Below the pieces are notes generated by a model. It worked only from the letters and a program-made list of their open reading frames with translations, was not told the DNA's origin and did not search any database. This document shows, piece by piece, positions 17,116 through 26,607 of a stretch of 64,000 nucleotides of DNA. Each line of letters begins with the position of its first letter. Position 1 is the stretch's first letter. Origin of the DNA: Paroceanicella profunda. GTDB lineage: Bacteria > Pseudomonadota > Alphaproteobacteria > Rhodobacterales > Rhodobacteraceae. A program made the translations under genes and the position numbers. The stretch covers positions 682,001 to 746,000 of the forward strand of contig NZ_CP040818.1 in NCBI RefSeq assembly GCF_005887635.2. The letters run 5' to 3'.

Positions 17116-17814
17116 TCATGAGCGGAACAGCCGGCTGTACTGGGTTTCGTGGCGCATCGCGGCGATGTCGGCAAGCAGGGTGCAGCCGCCGATCTCCTCC
17201 TCGCCCGCGCTCAGCGCCCGCTCCGCGAGCTCCTCGCAGAGCGGCAGCAGTGCCGCCAGGATGCGCTGGCCATCGGTCTGCCCCAGCGGCACGAGGCGCA
17301 CGGCGGCGGAGACCAGATTGGCCGCGAAGCCGTGCAGGAAGAACCCGAGCACCAGGCGCGGCGGCAGGCCCCGCGCCGCGGCGGCGCGCGCCACGGCCAG
17401 GGGATAGGCCAGCGGAGCACTCCCCGCCTCGGGCCAGACGGCGCCGGTCACCCGCGCGAAGGCCGCCCCCTGCGCCATGGTCTCCAGATGCCGTTCCCGC
17501 GCCGGGGCCAGCGCCTCGGCCAGCGCGGCCAGCCCGTCGAACGGGGCGTCATCGCCCGCCTGCGCCGCGTCCATGCCCCGGGCGAGCAGCACGGCATCGG
17601 TCCAGCCCGCGCCCTGCGCGAGGCAGCCGCGCACCCAGGTCTCGGCCGTGGCCCTGCCGGTGACCGCCCCGCTCTCCACCGCCCATTCCAGCCCGTGCGA
17701 GTAGCTGTAGGCCCCGACCGGATAGGAGGGCGAGAACCAGGTGGCGAGAACCAGGGCCGCCTCCGCCCCGCCTGCCGCCCCCGGGGCCCCGGCCGCGATC
17801 TTCGGGTCAGTCAT
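17116..17814 (-). CDS. ureF: Urease accessory protein UreF
   Basis: 232-residue all-helical accessory factor that binds UreD and UreG during urease activation. Typical features are [27 protein letters not shown] near residues 20-46 and the C-terminal stretch ending in [12 protein letters not shown], both conserved in UreF. The ATG lies inside the last codons of ureE (8-base overlap), indicating coupling. Confidence 0.94.
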   Translation of the reverse strand: MTDPKIAAGAPGAAGGAEAALVLATWFSPSYPVGAYSYSHGLEWAVESGAVTGRATAETWVRGCLAQGAGWTDAVLLARGMDAAQAGDDAPFDGLAALAEALAPARERHLETMAQGAAFARVTGAVWPEAGSAPLAYPLAVARAAAARGLPPRLVLGFFLHGFAANLVSAAVRLVPLGQTDGQRILAALLPLCEELAERALSAGEEEIGGCTLLADIAAMRHETQYSRLFRS

Positions 17815-18562
17815 GGCGGCGCGCGCGGGGCCGGCCATCGGCGGCCTGCGCATGGGCTTCGCCCTGTGCATGGGCGTGGCCGCCCGCTGCCTGCGCGTGG
17901 GTCTGCGGATGCGCATGGCCATCCAGGGCGTGGGTCTGAGCCTCGCCATGGGTGTGGGCATGGTCGGCGTGGGCGTGCGCGTGGGCCTGCGGATGCGCGC
18001 GGTCATCCGCGGCGTGCGCCTGAGCCTCGTCGTGGGCGTGGGACGGGGGTGCGCCGTGCGGGGAGGGCGCGGGCTCCGCCGCTCCGGACCCGTGGGAATG
18101 GCCGTGATCATGCCCCATCACCCGGCCAGTGCCGTAGGCGCCGCCCTCGGGCGTGAACGGGGCGCGGAGCGGCTCCAGCGTGGCGCCGAGGCGGCGGAGC
18201 ATGTCCTCCATCACGTGATCGGCGCGGATGTGGAGCGTGCCGGGACCGACCTCGCAAGGGGTGTGGCGGTTGCCGATGTGCCAGGCGAGCCGGGCCAGTG
18301 CCCCGTCCGGCGCGCGCACGACCAGCAGGTCCTCCTCCGCTGGCACGATCTCGATGAACCGGCCATCCGCCAGGCGGAAGGCGTCGCCCGCGTCGAGCGA
18401 CAGGGTCTCGGCGAGATCGACCAGAACGGAGCCGCCACCGGCCGTCAGCAGCCGGCGGCGCCGCAACAGCCTGTCGCCGTAGTCGAGCACCACGTGATCG
18501 GCCGCCACGGCCTGCCACGTGCCGGCCCGGGCCACGTCATGTGCTGTGCCAAAGTCGTTCAT
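17807..18562 (-). CDS. ureE: Urease accessory nickel metallochaperone UreE with long histidine-rich tail
   Basis: 251-residue nickel chaperone. Residues about 1-150 are the UreE core (LLTAGGGSVLVDLAETLSLDAGDAF; AWHIGNRHTPCEV; ADHVMEDMLRRLGA). The last about 100 residues are a very His-rich tail with roughly 23 histidines in motifs such as GHDHGHSHG and HAHAHADHAHTHG. Such tails bind several nickel ions in some bacteria; this one is long for the family. The DNA of the tail is internally repetitive. The stop overlaps the ureF start. Confidence 0.94.
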   Translation of the reverse strand: MNDFGTAHDVARAGTWQAVAADHVVLDYGDRLLRRRRLLTAGGGSVLVDLAETLSLDAGDAFRLADGRFIEIVPAEEDLLVVRAPDGALARLAWHIGNRHTPCEVGPGTLHIRADHVMEDMLRRLGATLEPLRAPFTPEGGAYGTGRVMGHDHGHSHGSGAAEPAPSPHGAPPSHAHDEAQAHAADDRAHPQAHAHAHADHAHTHGEAQTHALDGHAHPQTHAQAAGGHAHAQGEAHAQAADGRPRARRHD

Positions 18563-18593
18563 CCCGCTCTCCCGGCCATTGCGCGCGCCCCGT

Positions 18594-19202
18594 TCAGGCC
18601 GCATCGGCGAGCCGGGACAGGACACGCCCCCACGCCGGACGTTCGGCCAACCGGGTGAAATACGCCCCGACCGGCCCGCCCGGCAGCTCGAACTTTGCAA
18701 GCTTCGCCCATGCGGCGCAATGGCCGAAGAGAATGTCCGGCACCGAGAACCGCTCCCCCATCGCCCAGGGCCCGGCGCCGAGCAGCCCGGCAAGCGTGTC
18801 CAGCGCGACGGCGAACTCGTGCCGGCAGACCGCCTTCACCGCCGGCACCCGCAGCCCGACGGGGTGGATGATGCTGTTCTTCGCGGCCGTCCAGAGCGCG
18901 CCCTCGATCTCGTCCACGCAGAACTGGGTGAGCGCGTCCTGCCGGGCCCGCTCCAGCGTGCCGGCCGGCGCGGTCAGCGCGCCGTGGCTGTCGGCAAGGT
19001 ATTGCACGATGGCAACCGAATCGCGCAGCGGCGTGCCGTCGACCACCAGCACCGGCACCTTGCCCAGCGGGCTGATGCGGCGCATCTCCCCGGACCGGGG
19101 CAGCACCGGACGCCAGTCGAACTCCTGGCCCAGCTCCTCGAGCATCCAGGCCACGCGCATGGCCCGGCTGCGACCGTGACCGTAGAGCGTGTACTGTGGC
19201 AT
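18594..19202 (-). CDS. Glutathione S-transferase family protein
   Basis: 202-residue protein with an N-terminal thioredoxin-fold domain (PQYTLYGHGRSRAMRVAWMLEELG; later GKVPVLVVDGTPLRDSVAIVQYLAD) and a helical C-terminal domain, the usual GST layout. Substrate is unknown. ATG at 19202 is chosen over the adjacent GTG. It lies 55 bases after ureD and 31 bases before ureE, exactly where ureABC normally sit in a ureDABCEFG operon, so it is probably co-transcribed with accessory genes to which it has no known relation. Confidence 0.88.
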   Translation of the reverse strand: MPQYTLYGHGRSRAMRVAWMLEELGQEFDWRPVLPRSGEMRRISPLGKVPVLVVDGTPLRDSVAIVQYLADSHGALTAPAGTLERARQDALTQFCVDEIEGALWTAAKNSIIHPVGLRVPAVKAVCRHEFAVALDTLAGLLGAGPWAMGERFSVPDILFGHCAAWAKLAKFELPGGPVGAYFTRLAERPAWGRVLSRLADAA

Positions 19203-19257
19203 CACCGGCCTCCCTGCCGTCCGGCCTCACGTCGGAGACCCCCGCCTGTGCCGCCAC

Positions 19258-20103
19258 TCACATGTGCCAGACGCGCGGCAGCGCCCGGCCGAGCAGCAGG
19301 CCCAGAGTGTCGAGGATGCACCGGCGCAGCGCAAGACCGTCCGGCGCGACGAGGCGCATGGAGACGAAGCCGTCGCGCGCGCTGGCGGCTCCGATCCCCT
19401 CCAGCCGCGCGCGCAGCGGCGTGAGCAGGTCCTCCGCGCCGGGGGCCACGAAGAGCATGCTGGCGAAGGCGAAGCCGCCACCCAGCGTGGCGGGGCCGGC
19501 CAGCGCCTCCAGCGCCGGCCCCTCCAGCCGCAGCGCATCGGCATAGATCAACCTACCGTCGCGGCGCACCCGCCAATGATCGCGCAAGCGGATGCTGTGC
19601 ACCCGCTCGCCCATCGCGGTGCGCCCCAGGATGATCGGCTCCAGGGCGAGGAAGGTGGCATCCGCCGCCATCTCCACGTCGAGGCTGCGGTGCAGGGCGG
19701 AGCGGTCGAAGGCGATGGTCTCCTGCGGCAGCCAGTCGATCCGCGCGCCGGGGCCGATGCTGAGCCGGGTGGAGAGCCGCCCGGGCGTCTCGTCCGGCCA
19801 GGACTTGTAGAGCCGCTCGGCGGCCTGGGTGGTGAGCACCAGCCGCGCACCGGCCTCCGCGCGGCCCTCGCAGGAGATCCGGTCCCCTCCGGTGATGCCG
19901 CCGGAGGTGTTGAGCAGCACCGCCTCCAGCGCCGGGTCCCGCGCGGTGGGGAGCAGGATCTTGGCCGAGCCCTGCTGGTAGAGCTTCGAGAGGAGCGTCC
20001 GGCCGTCCGGTCCGAGCCGCACCGCGATTCGCGATTCGCCCTGTGCGCGCGGCTGCGTCGCGCGCGCGGGCAGGGGCCCGGAGGGGGGCAGCGCCACGGT
20101 CAT
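19258..20103 (-). CDS. ureD: Urease accessory protein UreD (UreH)
   Basis: 281-residue scaffold protein of the urease activation complex. Family landmarks are LLNTSGGITGGDRISCEGRAEAG around residues 65-87, LTTQAAERLYKSW shortly after, and DWLPQETIAFDRSALHRSLDVEMAADATFLALEPIILGRTAMGE in the centre. ATG at 20103 is chosen; the longer frame adds an unrelated 21-residue tail. It heads the minus-strand accessory cluster; no ureA, ureB or ureC is present in the window. Confidence 0.95.
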   Translation of the reverse strand: MTVALPPSGPLPARATQPRAQGESRIAVRLGPDGRTLLSKLYQQGSAKILLPTARDPALEAVLLNTSGGITGGDRISCEGRAEAGARLVLTTQAAERLYKSWPDETPGRLSTRLSIGPGARIDWLPQETIAFDRSALHRSLDVEMAADATFLALEPIILGRTAMGERVHSIRLRDHWRVRRDGRLIYADALRLEGPALEALAGPATLGGGFAFASMLFVAPGAEDLLTPLRARLEGIGAASARDGFVSMRLVAPDGLALRRCILDTLGLLLGRALPRVWHM

Positions 20104-20135
20104 GCCCGCACCGGGAGGGCACAGCCCCGGGCCAC

Positions 20136-20195
20136 CCCGCCCCGGGCGCCGGGCGTCCCGCCACACCCGCCCCGGGGGCCGAGCGTCCCGCCAGG
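20136..20195. repeat. Two-copy 30-base tandem repeat
   Basis: Two adjacent 30-base units (20136-20165 and 20166-20195) starting CCCGCCCCGGG and containing GCGTCCCGCCA differ at a few positions. They lie in the 271-base spacer between ureD and holA, which shows no gene. Confidence 0.6.
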
Positions 20196-20374
20196 GCGCG
20201 AAAAGCGGCCCCGGCGGCCGGCGCGGGAGCAGGCAGCCGGAGCGGTTCCGCCCCGGGCCCTGCCCGCGGAACGGGCCGGGAGGGGCGCACGCGCGCCCGT
20301 CCGGAGGGCGGCAAGGCGCGCGCGCGCCGCCGCGCGCCGGCTTTGCCGGAGGGGTTGGGGTGGCAGGGCCGGGG

Positions 20375-21403
20375 TCATCGCGCGCCCCGCAGCATGGCGA
20401 TGCGGATGAAGGCGCGTTCGATCAGCGCCAGCGGCGGCGCGCCGGAGGAGGAGCGCAGGGTGAGATCGGTATCGGTGAGCAGCGACAGCACGCGCTCGAT
20501 GCGCCCGGGCCCCCAGCCGCGCACCTGCCGCAGCAGCGCGTCGCGGCGCGGGCCGAAGACCGGCGGGCGGGCGCGGCCGAGCGCCGCCTCGGGCCCGTCC
20601 GGGGCGGCGGCGATGGCGTGGAGCTGGCGGAAATGCCGGGTGGCGGAGATGCAGAGCGTGGTGGCGTTCACCCCCTGCCCCGCCAGCCGCGCCATCTGGC
20701 GGCCGATCGCGACCACCTCGCCCTCGGCCACGGCGCGGATCACCTCGTCCAGCCCCGCCTCGGTGGTGGCGGGGGCGCAGAGCGCCACCTCGGCGGCGGT
20801 GAGCGGCTCCGGGTCGCCGAGCTTGTAGAGCGCCACATGGGCGAGGACCTGGTTGAAGGCGCCGAGGTCGATCTCGCGCGAGAGCACCACCAGCGCCTCG
20901 ACCGCATCGGGCTGCGCGGCGGCGAGACCGGCGCGGCGCAGCGCCGTCTCCACCTCGTCGCGCCCCGGCGGGTCGGAGTAGAGCGGGCAGACCACGGCAT
21001 CGCGGCGCGCCTCGAACATCTTGCGCAGCTTCGAGCGCGCGGCCAGAACGCCGGCGGTGACGATGAGGAAGGCGTCCGCCCCCGGGCGGGTGGCATCCAG
21101 CGCCTCGGCGATGATGTCGGTAAGCCCGTCGGTCGCGTCCTCCAGCAGCACGACACGCTGGCCGGGGAAGAAGCCCTGCGCGCGCAGGGCGTCCTGCAGG
21201 CGGGCGGGGTCGGTGCGCAGGGAGGCGCCGTCGAACCGCTCCAGCCGCATCTCCGCCTCGCCCTCGGGCCCGACAAGGGCGGCCACGGCCTCGGCGCGCT
21301 TCACGTCCACGGCGATCGCGTCGGCGCCGTAGACGAGGCAGCCTGCGCGAGAGACGTCCGGCCGGGCAAGGAATGCCGCGATCTCGCGTCCCTTCAGCTT
21401 CAC
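20375..21403 (-). CDS. holA: DNA polymerase III subunit delta
   Basis: 342-residue subunit of the clamp loader that opens the beta sliding clamp during replication. Recognised from the N-terminal [39 protein letters not shown], the region FPGQRVVLLEDATDGLTDIIAEAL and the position directly after lptE, as in other Alphaproteobacteria. The start is a GTG overlapping the lptE stop by four bases (GTGA), so the genes are coupled. Confidence 0.92.
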   Translation of the reverse strand: MKLKGREIAAFLARPDVSRAGCLVYGADAIAVDVKRAEAVAALVGPEGEAEMRLERFDGASLRTDPARLQDALRAQGFFPGQRVVLLEDATDGLTDIIAEALDATRPGADAFLIVTAGVLAARSKLRKMFEARRDAVVCPLYSDPPGRDEVETALRRAGLAAAQPDAVEALVVLSREIDLGAFNQVLAHVALYKLGDPEPLTAAEVALCAPATTEAGLDEVIRAVAEGEVVAIGRQMARLAGQGVNATTLCISATRHFRQLHAIAAAPDGPEAALGRARPPVFGPRRDALLRQVRGWGPGRIERVLSLLTDTDLTLRSSSGAPPLALIERAFIRIAMLRGAR

Positions 21404-21927
21404 GTCGGCAGCGCGTCCGCCTGCGCGGCGATGCGGGTGATCACCCGCTCGGCGAGGTCCTCGGCGATGCGGCGCTCCGCGTCGCGCTGGGCGATCCGGG
21501 TGGCGTAGACCGAACCGGTGGCGGAATAGGCCGAGTAGCTGTCCACCGTGCCGGAGAACACCGGCTCGGCCGTGCCCGGAACGGTGAGGGTGAAAGTGGC
21601 GACGCCGGTGAGATTGTAGCGCGTGGTCGCGTTGTCCTCGGCGATGGCGAGGCCGGTGGAGGTGACGCGGATGCGGCTGTCCAGCCGGTAGCGCGGGGCG
21701 CCCTCCGGCGCGCCGAGGCGGCGGCGCAGGTGGTCGCGGTAGGCGTAGGTCATCCGGTCCGGCGTCTCGCCGCGGGTGACATCGCCGACGGCGATGCGCC
21801 CCTGCAACGCCCGCGCCGGCGAGCCCTCGCCATACATCGGGCGGAAGCCGCAGCCGCCCAGGGCGAGCAGGCCCAGCAGCAGGCCCCGGCGGGAGAGAGG
21901 GAGCGGGGGGCGCTCAGACCACGACAT
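21400..21927 (-). CDS. lptE: LPS-assembly lipoprotein LptE
   Basis: 175-residue outer-membrane lipoprotein that plugs the LptD barrel during lipopolysaccharide export. A short signal sequence ends in the lipobox LLALGGC (about residues 19-25), followed by GFRPMYGEG, typical of alphaproteobacterial LptE. Start chosen at [14 protein letters not shown], which overlaps the leuS end by 14 bases. The leuS-lptE-holA order is standard for the group. Confidence 0.9.
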   Translation of the reverse strand: MSWSERPPLPLSRRGLLLGLLALGGCGFRPMYGEGSPARALQGRIAVGDVTRGETPDRMTYAYRDHLRRRLGAPEGAPRYRLDSRIRVTSTGLAIAEDNATTRYNLTGVATFTLTVPGTAEPVFSGTVDSYSAYSATGSVYATRIAQRDAERRIAEDLAERVITRIAAQADALPT

Positions 21928-24481
21928 TGACGATCCGCCCCGGCACCACGATGAGCTTGCGCGGCGCGGCACCTTCGAGATAGCGCCGCACCGTCTCGTC
22001 AGCCATCACCATGGCCTCGATCGCGGCGCGGTCCGCATCGGCCGGCACGGCGATGTCGCCGCGCTTCTTGCCGTTGATCTGGATGGGCAGCGTGACCGTG
22101 TCCTCCTTCAGCAGGCTCTCGTCCAGCTCCGGCCAGGGCGTGTCGGTGAGCATCCCCTCGCAGCCGAGATGGGCCCAGATCTCCTCCGCGAGATGCGGGG
22201 TCATCGGGGCCATCAGCCGGGCCATCACCTGCATCGCCTCGATGCGCGCGGCCCGCGGCGCGGAGCTCTTCGCCACGGCGTTGGTGAATTCGTAGAGCTT
22301 CGCCACCGCCTTGTTGAAGGCGAAGCCCTCGATGCCGGCGGTCACATCGGCAATGGCACGGTGCGCGGCCCGGCGCAGGGCAAGCGCCTCCTCATCCCCT
22401 CCGGCGGAGGGGAGTTCGTCGGCGCCGGCCGCCTCCGCGGCCAGCCGCCAGACCCGCTGCAGGTGGCGCCAGGCCGCCTCGGCGCCCGACGCGGTCCACT
22501 CCACGTCGCGCTCCGGCGGGCTGTCGGACATCACGAACCAGCGCGCGGTGTCCGCGCCGTACTGGTCGATGATGTCCACCGGGTCCACCACGTTCTTCTT
22601 CGACTTCGACATCTTGATCGACGGGCCGACGCTGACCGGCGCCCCGCCCTCGCGCAGGCGGGCGGTGCCGTCCTCCGCGATCTCGATCTCCTCGGGGGTG
22701 TGCCAGACGGTACGCCCGGCCTCCGAGAGGGTGGAATAGGTCTCGTGGGTGACCATGCCCTGCGTGAACAGCGCGTTGAACGGCTCGATCGCGCTCTCCG
22801 GCAGATGCCCGGTGCGCGCCATCGCCCGGGCGAAGAAGCGCGAGTAGAGCAGATGCAGGATCGCGTGCTCGATGCCGCCGATGTACTGGTCGACGTTCAT
22901 CCAGTAGGCGGCGTCCTCGGCCACGGTGGGCGTGTCGGCGCGCGGCGCGGTGAAGCGGGCGAAGTACCACGAGCTGTCCACGAAGGTGTCCATCGTGTCG
23001 GTCTCGCGCTGCGCGGGCGCGCCGCAGGCGGGACACGGCACGTCGCGCCAGGTGGGGTGGCGGTCCAGCGGATTGCCGGGCTGGTCGAAGGACGCGTCCT
23101 TCGGCAGTTCCACCGGCAGGTTCTCCTTCTTCTCCGGCACCACGCCGCAGGAGGGACAGTGCACCACCGGGATGGGGCAGCCCCAGAAGCGCTGGCGGCT
23201 CACGCCCCAGTCGCGCAGGCGGAAGTTCACCTTCAGCGCGCCCTGGCCCTGGGCGGCCATGCGGCGCGCCACCTCGGCCTTGGCGGCCTCGATGGTCATG
23301 CCGTCGAGGAAGCCGGAATTGATGATGCGGCCGGTGTCGGTGAAGGCGGTCTCGCCGATCACGAACTCGTCCACCAGCTGGTTCTCCGGGCAGACCACGG
23401 GCGTGACGGCGAGCCCATACTTGCGGGCGAAGTCGAGGTCGCGCTGGTCATGCGCCGGGCAACCGAAGATGGCGCCGGTGCCGTAATCCATCAGGATGAA
23501 ATTTGCGACAAAGACCGGCAGTTCCTTCGAGGAATCAAACGGATGCACCACGCGGATGCCGGTGTCGAAGCCGCGCTTCTCCGCGGTCTCCAGCGCCTCC
23601 TCGGAGGTGCCTATGCGCCGGCACTCGGCATTGAAGGCGGCAAGCTCCGGGTTGCCCTCCTCCAGCGCGCGGGCCAGCGGATGATCCGGCGAAATGCCGG
23701 CAAAGCTGGCGCCGAAGATCGTGTCGGGGCGGGTGGTGTAGACCTCCAGCTCGGCGAAGCCCTCCGGCGCGCCGAGCGTGGCGAAGCGGAACTGCAGGCC
23801 CTCGGAGCGGCCGATCCAGTTCGCCTGCATCAGGCGCACCTTCTCCGGCCAGCTGGCGAGCGTGCCGATCGCCTCCAGCAGTTCCTCGGAGAAATCTGAG
23901 ATGCGGAAGAACCACTGGGTGAGCTCGCGCCGCTCCACCAGCGCGCCGGAGCGCCAGCCGCGGCCGTTCTCCACCTGCTCGTTGGCGAGCACGGTCATGT
24001 CCACCGGGTCCCAGTTCACCACGGAGTTCTTCCGGTAGGCGAGGCCGGCCTCCATCATGTCGATGAACATCGCCTGCTGCTGGCCGTAATACTCCGGATC
24101 GCAGGTGGCGAGCTCACGCGCCCAGTCCAGGCTCAGGCCCAGCGGCTTGAGCTGGGCCTTCATCGTCCCGATGTTCTGGTAGGTCCAGTCCATCGGACTG
24201 ACCTTCTTCTCCATCGCGGCGTTCTCGGCCGGCAGGCCGAAGGCATCCCAGCCCATGGGGTGCAGCACATTGAAGCCGCGGGCCCGCTTGTAGCGCGCCA
24301 CCACGTCGCCCATCGTGTAGTTGCGCACGTGGCCCATGTGGATGCGCCCGGAGGGATAGGGGAACATCTCGAGGACGTAGTACTTCTCTCGCGACGGGTC
24401 GCGCTCGGCGTGGAAGGAGCCGGCCGCCTCCCAGGCGGCCTGCCACTTCGGTTCGGTCTCACGGGCATTGTAGCGGGACAT
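21914..24481 (-). CDS. leuS: Leucyl-tRNA synthetase
   Basis: 855-residue class I aminoacyl-tRNA synthetase. It shows the HIGH-type motif [18 protein letters not shown] around residue 40-57, a CP1 editing domain with TTRPDTIFG, zinc-binding Cys clusters (CPSCG, CPACG), and the KMSKS motif [13 protein letters not shown] near residue 617. ATG at 24481 begins the conserved [14 protein letters not shown]. It is followed by lptE and holA with overlaps, forming one operon. Confidence 0.98.
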   Translation of the reverse strand: MSRYNARETEPKWQAAWEAAGSFHAERDPSREKYYVLEMFPYPSGRIHMGHVRNYTMGDVVARYKRARGFNVLHPMGWDAFGLPAENAAMEKKVSPMDWTYQNIGTMKAQLKPLGLSLDWARELATCDPEYYGQQQAMFIDMMEAGLAYRKNSVVNWDPVDMTVLANEQVENGRGWRSGALVERRELTQWFFRISDFSEELLEAIGTLASWPEKVRLMQANWIGRSEGLQFRFATLGAPEGFAELEVYTTRPDTIFGASFAGISPDHPLARALEEGNPELAAFNAECRRIGTSEEALETAEKRGFDTGIRVVHPFDSSKELPVFVANFILMDYGTGAIFGCPAHDQRDLDFARKYGLAVTPVVCPENQLVDEFVIGETAFTDTGRIINSGFLDGMTIEAAKAEVARRMAAQGQGALKVNFRLRDWGVSRQRFWGCPIPVVHCPSCGVVPEKKENLPVELPKDASFDQPGNPLDRHPTWRDVPCPACGAPAQRETDTMDTFVDSSWYFARFTAPRADTPTVAEDAAYWMNVDQYIGGIEHAILHLLYSRFFARAMARTGHLPESAIEPFNALFTQGMVTHETYSTLSEAGRTVWHTPEEIEIAEDGTARLREGGAPVSVGPSIKMSKSKKNVVDPVDIIDQYGADTARWFVMSDSPPERDVEWTASGAEAAWRHLQRVWRLAAEAAGADELPSAGGDEEALALRRAAHRAIADVTAGIEGFAFNKAVAKLYEFTNAVAKSSAPRAARIEAMQVMARLMAPMTPHLAEEIWAHLGCEGMLTDTPWPELDESLLKEDTVTLPIQINGKKRGDIAVPADADRAAIEAMVMADETVRRYLEGAAPRKLIVVPGRIVNVVV

Positions 24482-24551
24482 GGCGGTCGGACCCCGGGTC
24501 GTATCTGGTCGGCGGGCCGGATCGGCCCGACTGGAACTGCGGCGTCGGGCC

Positions 24552-25100
24552 TCAGCCCTGCTGCTCGGCCTCGGCAATGCGCAACTGGCGGGCGCGGGTG
24601 AGGATCGAATCCTCGATCTGCCGCGGCACCTCCTCCTGCACCGGGGCGCTCACCCAGGTGTTGCCGTCCCGCACCTCGCGGAACACGGCCACGCGCAGCG
24701 TGTCGGTGGTCAGACGTTCGTCGGAGATGAACACGGTGACCTTGAAGCGCTCGTTGGCGGCGCCCTGGGCCGTGCCCCAGTCCGTAACGATCACGCCGGA
24801 GAACGGGTCGGTGGAGGAGAGCGGCAGGAAGGAGAGCGTCTCGAGGGCGCCCTTCCAGATGTACTTGTTCACCTTGAGGGACTGGCCGGTGTTCTCCTGG
24901 TCGCTGCCGCCGGAGAAGATGTCCCCCACGGTCGACCCGTCGGTGCCCACCGCGTCGTCACCCAGGCCACGAGCCTGCGCCTCCGAACGGCTGAGGATCC
25001 GGCTGTTGCTGCTCCCGGTCGACCCGGAATCGCCGCAGGCCGCCAGAAGGGTCATCACCCCCACACATGCAAATGCAAACTTTCCCGGCACACTGGTCAT
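24552..25100 (-). CDS. DUF3576 domain lipoprotein
   Basis: 182-residue lipoprotein: signal [25 protein letters not shown] with the lipobox LLAAC near residue 22, a Ser/Gly linker, then a compact domain ([55 protein letters not shown]). It matches DUF3576, an alphaproteobacterial envelope family of unknown role commonly encoded before leuS. Start chosen at the signal peptide; the longer frame is not credible. Confidence 0.88.
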   Translation of the reverse strand: MTSVPGKFAFACVGVMTLLAACGDSGSTGSSNSRILSRSEAQARGLGDDAVGTDGSTVGDIFSGGSDQENTGQSLKVNKYIWKGALETLSFLPLSSTDPFSGVIVTDWGTAQGAANERFKVTVFISDERLTTDTLRVAVFREVRDGNTWVSAPVQEEVPRQIEDSILTRARQLRIAEAEQQG

Positions 25101-25262
25101 CGCCACGTCGGATCTCCCACCTTTCGCGTATGGGGCCCGTCTTAATCGGTCCCCGCACGGTGAACAAGCCATTTGCCCCTGCGGGCCCCCCGCCTCCGCC
25201 GAACGTGACTGTGGCGCTGCGGTTACAGTCAGTCTGAAGATTCCGCTAACATGTGAAGGCGC

Positions 25263-25292
25263 TTGACCCAAAAGCTCATTTCCCGCGATTTT
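25263..25292 (+). promoter_or_regulatory. Putative sigma-70 type promoter of the first porin gene
   Basis: TTGACC (25263-25268), an 18-base spacer and GATTTT (25287-25292), about 60 bases before the porin ATG. The region is more A/T-rich than its surroundings. Matched by eye only. Confidence 0.4.
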
Positions 25293-25351
25293 ACGCCTGC
25301 TCCACCCGGATCGAACCGGATCGGGGACAACCTTAACCTACGAGGGACACG

Positions 25352-26359
25352 ATGAAAAAAGTTCTCTTCGCTTCGACCGCGCTGGTGGCTGCCTCCCTGG
25401 GCTCCGCTTCTTTCGCGGCCGAGCCGATCACTGGCTCTGTTGGCGGCTACATGATGATGGGTCTCGTCTACATGGACGAGCAGGGTGACGAAATTGGCGT
25501 CCTTCGTGATGGCGAAATCCATCTCGGCTGGAAGGGCACCTCGGACAACGGCCTGACCTTCGACGGCCGCATCGAGCTCGAAGCCTACACGACCGGCGAC
25601 CAGATCGACGAAAACTGGGCCCGCGTTTCGGGTACCTTCGGCTCGGTCATGATCGGTTCGGACGACTCCGCGTCCAACGCGATGGAAAAGGGCGTGTTCT
25701 ACGGCGCCGGTTCCCGCGTCGGTTACTGGGACTCGTTCTACTCGGCCATGTACACCTCCATGGGCGGCGACGTTCCGGTGATCCGCTACACCACCCCGAA
25801 CATCTCCGGCTTCTCCGCCGCGATCGACTGGGCGCCGAACTCCTCGGCTGATGGTTCGCGCGACAACAACCTCGTCTTCGGCAACTACGAAGACGGCAGC
25901 GATGCCGATGGCCAGCGCTGGTCGGTTGGTGCGAAGTACGAAGGTGAGTTCGACGGTGTCGGCTTCGGCATCGGCGCCGGCTACCTCGACGGCGACGCGG
26001 ACGTCTACGACGATGGCCGTTGGCACGTCGGTGGTGAAGTGTCCTACGTCGGCTTCTCGGTCGGTGTGCACTACGACTCCGCCGGTTGGGCATGGGTCGG
26101 GCCGGCTGGCTTCTCCGGCTACGACGACTCGCTCGCCGTCGGCATGCAGTACGAGACCGGTCCCTGGACCTTCGGTGCTGGCTGGGCCTTCGCCCTCGCC
26201 GGCCCGGACGCCAACAACTACGGCGCATGGGTCACCTACGCGATCGCTCCGGGCGTGACCGGTACCCTCGGCTACGAAGGCAACGATGTTGGCGAGTACA
26301 ACACCGTCTTCCGCGAGTCCGAGAACATGGTGACCGGCTACCTCCGCGTCGCGTTCTGA
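25352..26359 (+). CDS. Outer-membrane porin (Rhodobacterales type), copy 1
   Basis: 335-residue general diffusion porin. A clear signal peptide (MKKVLFASTALVAASLGSASFAA) is followed by EPITGSVGGYM and many alternating beta strands rich in Gly, Asp and aromatics, ending in VTGYLRVAF with the terminal Phe required for barrel assembly. Acidic loops (DGDADVYDDG, YEDGSDADGQ) fit a cation-exposed eyelet. Codon choice is less GC-extreme than neighbours, as is usual for very highly expressed genes. It ends in a strong terminator (26384-26410) before the paralogue. Confidence 0.93.
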   Translation: MKKVLFASTALVAASLGSASFAAEPITGSVGGYMMMGLVYMDEQGDEIGVLRDGEIHLGWKGTSDNGLTFDGRIELEAYTTGDQIDENWARVSGTFGSVMIGSDDSASNAMEKGVFYGAGSRVGYWDSFYSAMYTSMGGDVPVIRYTTPNISGFSAAIDWAPNSSADGSRDNNLVFGNYEDGSDADGQRWSVGAKYEGEFDGVGFGIGAGYLDGDADVYDDGRWHVGGEVSYVGFSVGVHYDSAGWAWVGPAGFSGYDDSLAVGMQYETGPWTFGAGWAFALAGPDANNYGAWVTYAIAPGVTGTLGYEGNDVGEYNTVFRESENMVTGYLRVAF

Positions 26360-26363
26360 TCTC

Positions 26364-26410
26364 AACCATCTCACGATGGTTTGAAGGCGGGCCCTCAGGG
26401 CCCGCCTTTT
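26364..26410 (+). terminator. Double hairpin terminator after porin 1
   Basis: AACCATC-TCAC-GATGGTT (26364-26381) followed by GGCGGGCCC-TCA-GGGCCCGCC (26386-26406) and TTTT. The second hairpin is a textbook intrinsic terminator. Confidence 0.9.
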
Positions 26411-26607
26411 GCGTTCATCGTGCCTGATTTTGCTGCGGCGTTAAGCAGTTGGTACAATTCAAGCCGCTAACTGCACTCCAGACTGGCCTTCACGATCCCA
26501 TGAAGGGACATCACAATAACTTGCGTTTACGCGACTATCTTGATATCGCATCCACTGCGTGTGGAGGCCATTGCCTCTCGCGCAAGTTATCCTATGGAGA
26601 GCAGACA

